Origin: Paracoccus sp. M683
Lineage (GTDB): Bacteria; Pseudomonadota; Alphaproteobacteria; Rhodobacterales; Rhodobacteraceae
Direction of reading: 5' to 3'
NCBI RefSeq assembly: GCF_007096355.1
Contig: NZ_VKDF01000005.1
Location: 331,778 to 395,777, forward strand
DNA length: 64,000 nt
The notes below the pieces were generated by a model. That model did not search any database. It was not told the origin of the DNA and worked only from the letters and a program-made list of their open reading frames with translations. Below are positions 9,164 to 17,947 of the stretch, piece after piece; position 1 is the stretch's first letter; every line of letters starts with the position of its first letter. The translations under genes and the position numbers were made by a program.

Positions 9164-10267
9164 TTGCTGGATAATGGCGGCGACGACGCATTCGTCGTGT
9201 TTGAGCACGTTCAGAAAAGCTATGACGGTCAGTCGCTGGTCGTCAAAGATCTGAACCTTTCGATCGGCAAGGGCGAGTTTCTGACGATGCTTGGCCCGTC
9301 GGGGTCGGGAAAGACCACCTGCCTGATGATGCTGGCCGGGTTCGAGCAGGCCACCCATGGCGAGATTCGCCTGAACGGCCGCAACATCAACGATGTCCCG
9401 CCGCATAAGCGCGGGATCGGCATGGTGTTTCAAAGCTATGCGCTGTTTCCGCATATGACTGTTGGTGAAAACCTGTCCTTCCCGCTGGAAGTTCGCGGCA
9501 TGACCAAGGCCGAGCGCGAAACCCGGATCGAGCGGGCGCTGGACATGGTGCAGATGGGCGCCTTTGCCAATCGCCGCCCGGCCCAGCTGTCAGGCGGGCA
9601 GCAACAGCGGATCGCGCTGGCCCGCGCGCTGGTTTTCGACCCCGAGCTGGTGCTGATGGACGAACCGCTTGGCGCGCTGGACAAGCAATTGCGCGAACAT
9701 ATGCAGTTCGAGATCAAAGAGCTGCACGAACGCCTTGGAATCACTGTGGTTTATGTCACCCATGACCAGGGCGAGGCGCTGACCATGTCGGACCGGATCG
9801 CCGTGTTCAACGATGGCCGGATCCAGCAGCTTGCCAGCCCCTCGGCCCTGTACGAGCAACCCGAGAACAGCTTTGTCGCCGGCTTTATCGGTGAGAATAA
9901 CGCGCTGCCCGGCGTGATCGAGAAGCTGGACGGCAAGAACGCGCTGGTTCGGCTGCACAATGGCGAGGCGATCGACGCAACCGCCGTCAATGTCGGCAGC
10001 GTGGGGCAGGACACCACCGTGTCGATCCGCCCCGAGCGGGTCGAGTTCAAGCCCGAACTGATGCCGCCCGGTGCCCATACCGTCGAGGCCGAGGTGATGG
10101 ACGTCGTCTATATGGGCGACGTGCTGCGCACCCGGATGAAGGTCGCGGGCAGCGAGGATTTCGTGATGAAATGCCGCAACACGCTTGGCCAGACCCGGCT
10201 GAAACCGGGGCAGAAGATCCAAATCGGCTGGCACCCGCAGGACGCGCGGGCGCTGGACCCGGTCTAG
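9164..10267 (+). CDS. potA: spermidine/putrescine-type ABC transporter ATP-binding protein (PotA-like)
   Basis: ATPase subunit of a polyamine-type importer, 367 residues. I chose the TTG at 9164 because an AGGGAG ribosome site lies at 9150-9155; the TTG at 9119 has none. The Walker A motif is GPSGSGKTT, followed by the Q-loop region MVFQSYALFPHMT, signature LSGGQQQRIALARAL, Walker B LVLMDEPLGALD and the switch His in VTHDQGEALT. A C-terminal TOBE/OB domain with VSIRPERVEF regulates or stabilises the dimer. First gene of a five-gene operon with two binding proteins and two permeases. The actual substrate (polyamine or related cation) is inferred from family only. Confidence 0.9.
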   Translation: MLDNGGDDAFVVFEHVQKSYDGQSLVVKDLNLSIGKGEFLTMLGPSGSGKTTCLMMLAGFEQATHGEIRLNGRNINDVPPHKRGIGMVFQSYALFPHMTVGENLSFPLEVRGMTKAERETRIERALDMVQMGAFANRRPAQLSGGQQQRIALARALVFDPELVLMDEPLGALDKQLREHMQFEIKELHERLGITVVYVTHDQGEALTMSDRIAVFNDGRIQQLASPSALYEQPENSFVAGFIGENNALPGVIEKLDGKNALVRLHNGEAIDATAVNVGSVGQDTTVSIRPERVEFKPELMPPGAHTVEAEVMDVVYMGDVLRTRMKVAGSEDFVMKCRNTLGQTRLKPGQKIQIGWHPQDARALDPV

Positions 10268-10326
10268 GACGGGCAGGGGCGTCCTGGCGCGCCCGGCTCG
10301 ACATGTTTTCCACTGAAGAGGCCCTT

Positions 10327-11400
10327 ATGAAAAAGACACTTATCCTGACCACTGCCCTTGCCGGCCTGGCGCTTCCCGCCGCCGCGCAGGAAGTTGACCT
10401 GCTCAGCTGGGGCGGCGCCTATGGCAACAGCCATCTGGAAGCCTATGCCAAGCCCTTTGAGGCCGAGACAGGCATCAAGGTGAACATGCAGGACGCCGAC
10501 AACCCTGCCACGCCGATCAAGGCCATGGTCGAGGCGGGCAATGTCAGCGTGGATGTGGCCTCGGTCGAATATGCCGATGCGGTTCGGCTGTGCGACGAAG
10601 GGCTGCTGGAAACCATCGACCCGGCGATCCTGGCCGCGGCCGAGGATGGCACTGCGGCGGCCGATGACTTCATCGCGGGCGCCGTGACCGACTGCTTTGT
10701 CGGCACTGATGTCTATTCGATGGTCCTGGCCTTTGACGACAGCAAATTCGCCGATGCCAAACCCAGCACGCCGGCCGATTTCTTCGATCTGGCAGCCTTC
10801 CCCGGCAAGCGCACCATGCGCAAGGGCGCAAAGTTCAACCTGGAACTGGCGCTGATGGCCGACGGTGTGCCGGCGGCCGAGGTCTATCAGGTGCTGGGCA
10901 CCCCCGAGGGTGTGGACCGTGCATTCGCCAAGCTGGATAGCATCAAGAACGACGTGATCTGGTGGGAAGCCGGCGCACAGCCGCCGCAGCTGCTGGCCGA
11001 TGGCGAAGTGACCATGGCCTTTGCCTTCAACGGCCGGATCTTCAACGCCGCACAGGCCGAGGGCAAGCCGTTCAAGATCATCTGGGACGGCCAGATCTAT
11101 GAAATGGAGGGCTGGGTTGTCCCGAAAGGCGCCCCGAATCTGGAAGACGCGCTGAAATTCGTGACCTTCTCGACCTCGCCTGCGCCGCAGGCCCGTGCGG
11201 CCGAGTTCATCAGCTATGGTCCGCCGCGTAAATCGGCGGCCGCGCTGGTCGGCAATATCGAAGGCACCGAGGTTCCGATGGGGCCGAACCTGCCGACCTC
11301 GGCCGATAACATGACCAATGCCCTTGGCTCGAACCTGGATTTCTGGGTCGATCACGACGCCGAACTGAACGAGCGTTTCAACAGCTGGCTAGCCAGCTGA
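10327..11400 (+). CDS. polyamine-type ABC substrate-binding protein, paralogue 1
   Basis: Periplasmic solute-binding protein of the PotD/PotF class, 357 residues. The ATG at 10327 follows GAAGAGG and starts a signal peptide ending ALPAAAQ. Family motifs include LLSWGGAYGN near the mature N terminus, FFDLAAFPGKR and the DVIWWEAGAQPPQLLADGEV ligand-lobe block. It is closely similar along its full length to the next gene, so the pair is a tandem duplication. Only one ATPase and one permease pair are present, so both proteins probably feed the same channel. Confidence 0.9.
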   Translation: MKKTLILTTALAGLALPAAAQEVDLLSWGGAYGNSHLEAYAKPFEAETGIKVNMQDADNPATPIKAMVEAGNVSVDVASVEYADAVRLCDEGLLETIDPAILAAAEDGTAAADDFIAGAVTDCFVGTDVYSMVLAFDDSKFADAKPSTPADFFDLAAFPGKRTMRKGAKFNLELALMADGVPAAEVYQVLGTPEGVDRAFAKLDSIKNDVIWWEAGAQPPQLLADGEVTMAFAFNGRIFNAAQAEGKPFKIIWDGQIYEMEGWVVPKGAPNLEDALKFVTFSTSPAPQARAAEFISYGPPRKSAAALVGNIEGTEVPMGPNLPTSADNMTNALGSNLDFWVDHDAELNERFNSWLAS

Positions 11401-11413
11401 TCCTGCCTTTTGC

Positions 11414-11440
11414 GGGTGGGCCTTTGGGTCCGCCCGTTTT
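11414..11440 (+). terminator. intrinsic terminator or attenuator between the two binding-protein genes
   Basis: A 9-bp stem (11414-11422 with 11427-11435, including two G-U pairs) closes a TTTG loop and is followed by GTTTT. It sits just 14 bases after the first binding-protein stop, so it could cut expression of downstream genes relative to the binding protein, a common way to make excess binding protein. Confidence 0.7.
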
Positions 11441-11517
11441 CGCCTGAAATTCATGCATGGGTTCGGGCCAATAAAAACAACAAGCTACAATAACAATTTT
11501 GAAACAGGGGAATCCAA

Positions 11518-12594
11518 ATGAAATCAGTTCTGATTGCAAGCACCGCGCTGGTCGGCATCGCAAGCGCCGCCTTGGCCGAGGGGGAAGTTAACGTCGTCTC
11601 TTGGGGCGGCGCCTATGAGGTCAGCCAGGTCGAGGCCTATAACAAGCCCTTCACCGAACAGACCGGCATCAAGGTCAACATGATCGCCGCCGACAACCCG
11701 GCCACGCCGCTGAAGGCGCAGGTCGAGGCCGGCAACATCACCGGCGATGTGTTCGATATCGAAGTATCCGACGCGATCCGCCTGTGCGACGAAGGCGCGC
11801 TGGTCGAGATCGACCCGGCCGATCTGCCCGCCGCGCCCGATGGCACGCCCGCCGCCGAGGACTTCATCGACGGCGCCTTGCAGGATTGCGCGGTGGCCAA
11901 CATCTTCTGGGGCACGGTCATTGCCTTTGACACGACCAAATTCCCCGATGCCCCGCCCGCCACTGCCGCCGATTTCTTCGATCTTGAGAAATTCCCCGGC
12001 AAGCGCGGCTTGCCCAAGAACCCCAAGCGCACGCTGTATCTGGCGCTGATCGCCGATGGGGTGCCGGCCGACCAGATCTATGACAAGCTGGCCAGCGAGG
12101 AAGGCGTGGCCCAGGCCTTCGCCAAGCTGGACACGATCAAGGACAATGTCGTCTGGTGGGAAGCCGGCGCCCAGCCCGTGCAGCTGCTGGCAGATGGCGA
12201 GGTGACGATGGCGACCGGCTATAACGGGCGTTTCTTCGACGCCATGGTCGGCGAGGGCAAGCCTTTTGCGATCATCTGGGACGGGCAATACATGGATCTG
12301 GACATGTTCGCCATTCCCAAGGGCTCGCCCAATCCGGAAGCCGCGATGGAATACCTGAAATTCGCCACCGATACGCAGCGGCTGGCGGATCAGGCGAAAT
12401 ACATCGCCTATGGCCCCTCGCGCAAATCCTCGGCCGCGCTGGTCGGCACCTATAAGGACGGCACCACCGAGATGGCGCCGCATATGCCGACCAATCCCGA
12501 TCACATGACAAGCGCGGTCATGGACGACCCGGAATTCTGGGCCGACCACGATGCCGAACTGAGCGAGCAGTTCAACGCCTGGCTGGCAAGCTGA
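11518..12594 (+). CDS. polyamine-type ABC substrate-binding protein, paralogue 2
   Basis: Second periplasmic binding protein, 358 residues, with a signal peptide ending SAALAE. It matches paralogue 1 block by block: VVSWGGAYEVSQVEAYNKPF, IKVNMIAADNPATPLKAQVEAGN, FFDLEKFPGKRGL and DNVVWWEAGAQPVQLLADGEV. Charged positions differ between the two (for example PKNPKRTLY against RKGAKFNLE), which leaves room for a different ligand preference. The ATG at 11518 follows a CAGGGGAA ribosome site. It sits 117 bases after paralogue 1, behind the hairpin, and 61 bases before the first permease. Confidence 0.9.
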   Translation: MKSVLIASTALVGIASAALAEGEVNVVSWGGAYEVSQVEAYNKPFTEQTGIKVNMIAADNPATPLKAQVEAGNITGDVFDIEVSDAIRLCDEGALVEIDPADLPAAPDGTPAAEDFIDGALQDCAVANIFWGTVIAFDTTKFPDAPPATAADFFDLEKFPGKRGLPKNPKRTLYLALIADGVPADQIYDKLASEEGVAQAFAKLDTIKDNVVWWEAGAQPVQLLADGEVTMATGYNGRFFDAMVGEGKPFAIIWDGQYMDLDMFAIPKGSPNPEAAMEYLKFATDTQRLADQAKYIAYGPSRKSSAALVGTYKDGTTEMAPHMPTNPDHMTSAVMDDPEFWADHDAELSEQFNAWLAS

Positions 12595-12655
12595 TTTGAC
12601 ATCTGCCGCCGGCCCGACCCATCGGGCCGGCGGGTTCTGACCCGGACGAGGCACC

Positions 12656-13951
12656 ATGGCCCAAGCATCTGACCCGCACGCCGCCAGCGCCCCAGGGGGT
12701 GACGCCAATGATGGCCCGCTGACCACAGCCGACGGCCAGCCGCTTGGCCGCGCGCTGCGCCGGTCGCAACGCCGCGCCAAGCGCCGGGCCTTTCTGCTGG
12801 TGCTGCCGCTGCTGGCCTTTATCCTGATCACCTTTGTGGTGCCGATCGCGCAGATGCTGCAACGGTCCTTCTACAATGACGGCTTCTCGGCCAATATGCC
12901 GCAGCTTTCAGCCTGGTTCGCCGCAACCGAGCGCGGCACCGATCCCGATGACGCGGCCTGGGCGGCGCTGGCCGCCGACCTGACGGCAACGGCCGAGGCG
13001 CGGACAATCGGCGTTGTCGGCACGCGGATCAATTACGACATGGCGGGCACGCGGTCGCTGTTCACCTCGACCGGGCGCAAGGTCCGCGACGGGATCGAGC
13101 CGCCATATCGCGAAGCGCTGCTGGAAATCGACGAAAAATGGGGCAATCCCCGCCTGTGGAGCGTGATGCGCGAGGCATCCAGCCCTGTCACCACGAATTT
13201 CTACCTCGCCTCGCTGGACCGGACGCGGGATGATGACGGCAATATCACCATGGCGCCCGAGAACCAGCAGGTCTATGTCATGCTGTTCCAGCGGACCTTC
13301 GGGCTGTCGCTGCTGATCACCGTGGCGACATTTGTTCTGGGCTTTCCCATCGCGCATCTGCTGGCCACCCTGCCGATGCGCCGCGCGAACCTGCTGATGA
13401 TCCTGGTCCTGCTGCCCTTCTGGACCTCGCTTCTGGTGCGCACGACCAGCTGGATCGTGTTGTTGCAGCAGCAGGGCGTGGTCAATGACCTGCTGATCTG
13501 GGCGGGGATCATCGACGCCAATGGCCGGTTGCAGATGATCTATAACCGCACCGGCACGATCATCGCCATGACGCATATCCTGCTGCCCTTCATGATCCTG
13601 CCGCTTTATTCGGTGATGCGCACGATCAATCCGTCTTATGTTCGCGCCGCGCGGTCGCTTGGCGCGACCAGCTGGACCGCCTTCCGCCGCATCTATTTCC
13701 CGCAGACGCTGCCGGGGCTGGGTGCAGGGGCGCTGCTCGTGTTCATCCTTGCCGTGGGCTATTACATCACGCCGGCGCTGGTCGGCGGGTCGTCGGGGCA
13801 GCTGATTTCCAACATGATCGCCATGCACATGACCGACACGCTGAACTGGTCCATGGCGGCGGCACTGGCGGCGCTGCTGCTGGGCTCGGTGCTGGCGCTG
13901 TACTGGATCTATGACCGCCTGGTCGGCATCGACAATCTGAAGCTGGGGTAG
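12656..13951 (+). CDS. potB: ABC transporter permease (PotB-like) with a large periplasmic insertion
   Basis: Inner-membrane permease of the importer, 431 residues, longer than the roughly 280-320 usual for PotB. A hydrophilic head of about 40 residues precedes the first membrane segment (AFLLVLPLLAFILITFVVPIAQM). Some 150 residues of mainly hydrophilic sequence follow before the second segment (LSLLITVATFVLGFPIAHLL). The later part is a standard MetI-like domain with the coupling-loop motif RAARSLGATSWTAFRRIYFP, which docks on the ATPase. The downstream permease starts 5 bases after its stop. Confidence 0.88.
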   Translation: MAQASDPHAASAPGGDANDGPLTTADGQPLGRALRRSQRRAKRRAFLLVLPLLAFILITFVVPIAQMLQRSFYNDGFSANMPQLSAWFAATERGTDPDDAAWAALAADLTATAEARTIGVVGTRINYDMAGTRSLFTSTGRKVRDGIEPPYREALLEIDEKWGNPRLWSVMREASSPVTTNFYLASLDRTRDDDGNITMAPENQQVYVMLFQRTFGLSLLITVATFVLGFPIAHLLATLPMRRANLLMILVLLPFWTSLLVRTTSWIVLLQQQGVVNDLLIWAGIIDANGRLQMIYNRTGTIIAMTHILLPFMILPLYSVMRTINPSYVRAARSLGATSWTAFRRIYFPQTLPGLGAGALLVFILAVGYYITPALVGGSSGQLISNMIAMHMTDTLNWSMAAALAALLLGSVLALYWIYDRLVGIDNLKLG

Positions 13952-13956
13952 GGCAG

Positions 13957-14910
13957 ATGGCACTTCCGAAATACGCATCCCCGCTGGAGAAGGCCTGGCA
14001 CTGGGCCTATCTGGTCATCTGCACGCTGATCTTCATCTTCCTGATCGCGCCGATCATCGTGATCATCCCGCTATCCTTCAACGCAGAGCCCTATTTCACC
14101 TTCACCGACAAGATGCGGTCCTTTGACCCGGATGGCTATTCGATGCGCTGGTATGACAGCCTGCTGACCTTCGGGATGCAGGCGCCCGACGGGCCGCGCA
14201 ATGGCGGCTGGTGGGCCGACGCCTGGAACAATGCGAAATGGATCAACGCGGCCAAGAACTCGATGATCATCGGCTTCTTCTCGACCATCCTTGCAACGGC
14301 CCTGGGGACCTTGGCCGCGCTTGGCCTGTCGCGGCCGGAAATGCCCTTTCGCCGGGCCATCATGGCAATCCTGATCTCGCCCATGATCGTGCCATTGATC
14401 ATCACCGCGACGGGGATGTTCTTCTTCTACTCGAACCCCTGCTCGGTGCTGGGCTGGGTCGGGCTGCCCAGCAATTGCGGGCGGCTGGCTGGCACCTATA
14501 CCGGTGTGATCCTGGCACATGCCACGCTTGGCATCCCCTTTGTCATCATCACGGTGACGGCCACGCTTGTGGGCTTTGACCAGTCGCTGAACCGCGCGGC
14601 CGCATCACTTGGCGCGAATCCGCGGACAACCTTCTTCCGCGTGACGATGCCGCTGATCCTGCCCGGCGTGATCTCGGGTGCGCTGTTTGCCTTTGTCACC
14701 TCGTTCGACGAGGTGGTGGCCGTGCTTTTCATCGCCGGTCCCGACCAGCAGACCATTCCCCGCCAGATGTGGAACGGCATCCGCGAACAGATCAGCCCCG
14801 CCATCCTTGCGGTGGCCACGATCCTGGTGCTATTCTCGATCGCATTGTTGACCACAGTTGAACTGCTGCGCCGCCGGTCCGAGCGGATGCGCGGCGTCAC
14901 CCCCCACTGA
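13957..14910 (+). CDS. potC: ABC transporter permease (PotC-like)
   Basis: Second inner-membrane permease, 317 residues, MetI-like fold. The first membrane segment is VICTLIFIFLIAPIIVIIPLSF, followed by a loop of about 60 residues and five further segments. The coupling-loop motif RAAASLGANPRTTFFRVTMPLILPG is intact. It starts 5 bases after the PotB-like gene and 12 bases ahead of a LysE-family gene, so translation is probably coupled. With the PotA-like ATPase and the two binding proteins it completes an importer. Confidence 0.9.
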   Translation: MALPKYASPLEKAWHWAYLVICTLIFIFLIAPIIVIIPLSFNAEPYFTFTDKMRSFDPDGYSMRWYDSLLTFGMQAPDGPRNGGWWADAWNNAKWINAAKNSMIIGFFSTILATALGTLAALGLSRPEMPFRRAIMAILISPMIVPLIITATGMFFFYSNPCSVLGWVGLPSNCGRLAGTYTGVILAHATLGIPFVIITVTATLVGFDQSLNRAAASLGANPRTTFFRVTMPLILPGVISGALFAFVTSFDEVVAVLFIAGPDQQTIPRQMWNGIREQISPAILAVATILVLFSIALLTTVELLRRRSERMRGVTPH

Positions 14911-14921
14911 AGGGCGCTGCT

Positions 14922-15545
14922 ATGGACCTGCATCTCTGGCTCAGCTTCGTTGCCGCTTCGACGGTGCTGTTGCTGATCCCCGGCCCGACCGTCCTGCTGG
15001 TTCTGTCCTATGCGCTGACGCAGGGGCGGCGGGTGGCGCTGGCGATGGCGGCCGGCGTGGCCTTTGGCGATCTGATCGCGATGACCGCGTCACTGGCCGG
15101 CCTTGGCGCGCTGGTCCTGGCCTCGGCCACGCTGTTCACGGCGCTGAAATGGGCGGGTGCGGTCTATCTGGTCTATCTGGGGATCAAGCTGATCCGCAGC
15201 GCGCCCTCTGCGCGGCTGGATCTGCAACAGACCGCGCCGACCGGCGCCGGCCGCATCTTCGGCCATGCGGCGGCGGTGACGGCTCTGAACCCGAAAAGCA
15301 TCGCCTTTTTCATCGCCTTCGTGCCGCAGTTCATCCGACCCGAGGCCCCGCTGGCCCCGCAATTCGCCACGCTTGTCGCCACCTTCGTGGGCCTGGCCAC
15401 GCTGAACGCGCTGATCTATGCGCTGCTGGCGGACCGGCTGCGCAGCCGCATCACCCGGCCTTTGGTCACGGCCTGGCTGTCGCGGATCGGCGGCGGCGCA
15501 TTGATCGCCATGGGCATCGCCACGGCCACCATCCGGCGGCAATGA
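14922..15545 (+). CDS. LysE/RhtB-family amino acid exporter
   Basis: Inner-membrane exporter of 207 residues with the family's N-terminal signature IPGPTVLLVLSYALTQGRR, and five to six hydrophobic segments. LysE/RhtB proteins export lysine, threonine, homoserine or related amino acids; the substrate here is not predictable. It begins 12 bases after the polyamine-type importer's last permease, so it may be part of the same transcript. Its TGA overlaps the ATG of the hemerythrin-like gene by four bases. Confidence 0.87.
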   Translation: MDLHLWLSFVAASTVLLLIPGPTVLLVLSYALTQGRRVALAMAAGVAFGDLIAMTASLAGLGALVLASATLFTALKWAGAVYLVYLGIKLIRSAPSARLDLQQTAPTGAGRIFGHAAAVTALNPKSIAFFIAFVPQFIRPEAPLAPQFATLVATFVGLATLNALIYALLADRLRSRITRPLVTAWLSRIGGGALIAMGIATATIRRQ

Positions 15546-16102
15546 CCCCCGAGGAACTGGACGACGACACCGCCCGCCCCAAGGCCCCGCCGATACCGGG
15601 GCTGACCCCGCAGCAGCAGGCCAGCGGTCAGTATCTGGCGGCGATCCACCGGATGCATCTTGGCAATCTGGACAGCGTCGGCCGCCTGATGCAGGCGATC
15701 CGCGAGGGGCTGGCCGGTCCGGCCAGCCTTGCGCCTGCGCTGGCGGAATTGCCGATGACGCAGAATCTCGCCCGCTTCGGCACGATCTGCGGGCAGGAAT
15801 GCGCCATGCTGCAAGGCCATCACGATATCGAGGAATATTCGCTGTTCCCGGCCCTGCAACGCAATGCCTCGCCCGGTCTCGCAGCGGTGATCGACCGCCT
15901 GATCGCCGAACATGACCTGATCCACCATCAGATCCACGAACTCGCCAATGCGGCCGAGGCCCTGGCCCGCGATCCCGGCCAATCCGCCTTTGATGCGGTC
16001 GAGGCGACCTATGCCCCGCTAGAGCGCAGCATCCGCTCGCATTTCGGATATGAGGAAAGCCAGATCGGCGATGCCCTGGGCGCTGCCGGCCTGTTCGGCT
16101 GA
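15542..16102 (+). CDS. hemerythrin HHE cation-binding domain protein
   Basis: Cytosolic four-helix protein of 186 residues that probably binds a di-iron centre. Ligand motifs are spaced as in HHE proteins: HHDIEEYSLFPAL, EHDLIHHQIHEL and HFGYEESQIG. The start ATG overlaps the LysE-type exporter stop (ATGA), so the two are co-translated. Family members are linked to oxygen, nitric oxide or iron sensing and repair, but no specific role can be read from the sequence. The N-terminal 25 residues are Pro-rich and probably disordered. Confidence 0.82.
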   Translation: MTPEELDDDTARPKAPPIPGLTPQQQASGQYLAAIHRMHLGNLDSVGRLMQAIREGLAGPASLAPALAELPMTQNLARFGTICGQECAMLQGHHDIEEYSLFPALQRNASPGLAAVIDRLIAEHDLIHHQIHELANAAEALARDPGQSAFDAVEATYAPLERSIRSHFGYEESQIGDALGAAGLFG

Positions 16103-16110
16103 CCCGGCGC

Positions 16111-16175
16111 TTTCTTCTTCATCCAAATATCCGCGGGGGAGGCGTCGCCAAAGGCGAGGCCGGGGGCGGCAGCCC
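16111..16175 (-). repeat. intergenic hairpin element, copy 2
   Basis: Read on the minus strand: a GGGGCTGCCGCCCCC-type hairpin, a CTCGCC/GGCGA hairpin, then CCCCCGCGGATATTTGGATG and AAGAAGAAAG. It lies directly after the stop of the AEC transporter gene in the same orientation, and convergent to the hemerythrin-like gene. Confidence 0.7.
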
Positions 16176-17120
16176 CTATGGCAGCAGCAGCAGCCACATC
16201 CAGATCGTCAGAACCGATGCCGCCGTGCCGATCAGCACGGCTGACGCGGCCACCCGCCGCGCGGCGCCATAGATATTGGCGAACAGATAGGCATTGACCC
16301 CCGGCGCCATCGAGGCCGTGACCACAGCCGAGCGCATCCCCTCGACATCCAGCCCCAGCCCGCGACCCAGGCCATAGCTGATGGCGGGATGCAGGATCAG
16401 GCCGATCGCGCAGCACATGGCGATGGTCGCCATGTCGCCTTCGGGGCGATAGCGATACAGCACCCCCCCAAGGCCAAACAGCGCGGCGGGCAGGGCGGCG
16501 CGGGCGATCATGTCGACGGCGGCCCAGAACCCCTCGGGCAGCACCAGCCCCGCCTGCATGCTGAAATTCACGACGAAGCCCAGAAGGATGCCCAGCACCA
16601 TCGGCGTGCGCAGCACCCCGGTCAGCGCCCGTCCGGCCACGGCGCCGACCGACAGATTGCTGCCACGCGCCAGGGTGAATTCCATCATGGTGATGCCAAA
16701 GGTATAGATCAGCGGCGAATGGATCGAGATGATCGCCCAATTGCCGATCAGCGCATCGCTGCCATAGGCGCGTTCGGTGATCGGAATGCCCAGCAGCAGA
16801 CTGTTTGAAAACAGACAGACAAAGCCGATGGCGACGCAATCGGCGGGCGGGCGGCGAAAGATGAACTTGGCCCCCGCCCAGCCCGCCAGATAGCCGGCGA
16901 ACGCCCCGCCATAGAAGCTGATCATCAGATCGGCCCGGAATCCCGCGCCCAGATCCAGCCTGGCGATCGAGGAAAACAACAGCACCGGCACGGCAAAGCT
17001 TTGGGCAAAACGCATCAGCCCATCGACATGGGTGTCGCTGAACCAGCCGCGCCAGGCCACCAGATAGCCGAAACCGATGACCAGAAAGACCGGCAGGATG
17101 ACCGTGAACAGATCACTCAT
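16176..17120 (-). CDS. AEC-family transporter (auxin/malonate efflux carrier type)
   Basis: Inner-membrane carrier of 314 residues with about ten hydrophobic segments (first: LFTVILPVFLVIGFGYLVAW) in the two-half AEC arrangement. Relatives include malonate transporter MdcF and auxin efflux carriers; substrate unknown. It is the last gene of the six-gene minus-strand operon that begins with a D-Ala-D-Ala carboxypeptidase, with a four-base overlap to the MBL hydrolase gene. Transport has no obvious link to the other genes, so it may have joined the operon by chance. Confidence 0.85.
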   Translation of the reverse strand: MSDLFTVILPVFLVIGFGYLVAWRGWFSDTHVDGLMRFAQSFAVPVLLFSSIARLDLGAGFRADLMISFYGGAFAGYLAGWAGAKFIFRRPPADCVAIGFVCLFSNSLLLGIPITERAYGSDALIGNWAIISIHSPLIYTFGITMMEFTLARGSNLSVGAVAGRALTGVLRTPMVLGILLGFVVNFSMQAGLVLPEGFWAAVDMIARAALPAALFGLGGVLYRYRPEGDMATIAMCCAIGLILHPAISYGLGRGLGLDVEGMRSAVVTASMAPGVNAYLFANIYGAARRVAASAVLIGTAASVLTIWMWLLLLP

Positions 17121-17947
17121 ATCGCGGCCTCGTCCAGCGGTTGCGGGGTGGGGGCACCAGGCCCTGCCACGACCACCAGCCCGTCATGCGCCGGGATCAC
17201 GTGATCGGGCGTGCTGGCCATGACGGCGGCATAATCCATGTCGATATGCATATTGGTGATGACGGCGCGGGCTGCGCGTGACCGCCTGATCCAGTCCAGC
17301 GTCAGCGCCAGATGGGCGTGGCTGGGATGCGGCGTCAGGCGCAGCGCGTCGCAGACGAAAACCTCGGCCCCGTCGATCAGCGGCCAGGCGGTTTCGGGAA
17401 TGAACGAGACATCGGGCAGATAAACCAACCCGCCGATGCGAAAACCAAGGGCCGTGATCTCACCATGCTGGACGCGGAAGGGCAGGAACTCGATCAGCCC
17501 GCCGGCGCCGTCGATGCCAAAGGCACCCTCGATCAGGTGCAGGTCGGCGACGGGGGGATAGCCTGATCCCTCGGGCGTTTCGAAAATATAGCCAAAGCGG
17601 CCCATCAGCGCGGTGCTGGTCGGCTGGTCGGCCCAGACCGGCACCCGCTGATGGGCGTTATAGGCAAGCTGGCGGATGTCGTCGATGCCATGGACATGAT
17701 CGGCATGGGGGTGCGTATAGACAACCGCATCGACCGTCGCGACCTGTGCATCCAGCAACTGCCAGACCATGTCGGGCCCGGTGTCGATCAGCACGCGGGT
17801 GGTGCCATGGTCGCCCTCGCGTTCCACCAGCAGCGAACAGCGGCGGCGGCGGTTTTTCGGATTTTCCGGGTCGCAATCGCCCCACCGGTTCCCGATCCTC
17901 GGCACGCCGCCCGATGAGCCGCAGCCAAGGATCGTCGCGCGGATCAC
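17117..17947 (-). CDS. MBL-fold metallohydrolase (PhnP-like)
   Basis: Metallo-beta-lactamase-fold hydrolase of 276 residues. The metal motif HPHADHVHGIDDIR is intact, as are the N-terminal LGCGSSGGVPRIG strand and the late TNMHIDMDY and PAHDGL His/Asp sites. The CGSSGGVPR start is typical of the PhnP/phosphodiesterase branch. There is no phosphonate operon nearby, so a cyclic phosphodiester substrate is only a family-level guess. Four-base overlaps link it to tatD upstream and the AEC gene downstream. This tatD-MBL pairing is common in Rhodobacterales. Confidence 0.85.
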   Translation of the reverse strand: MIRATILGCGSSGGVPRIGNRWGDCDPENPKNRRRRCSLLVEREGDHGTTRVLIDTGPDMVWQLLDAQVATVDAVVYTHPHADHVHGIDDIRQLAYNAHQRVPVWADQPTSTALMGRFGYIFETPEGSGYPPVADLHLIEGAFGIDGAGGLIEFLPFRVQHGEITALGFRIGGLVYLPDVSFIPETAWPLIDGAEVFVCDALRLTPHPSHAHLALTLDWIRRSRAARAVITNMHIDMDYAAVMASTPDHVIPAHDGLVVVAGPGAPTPQPLDEAAI

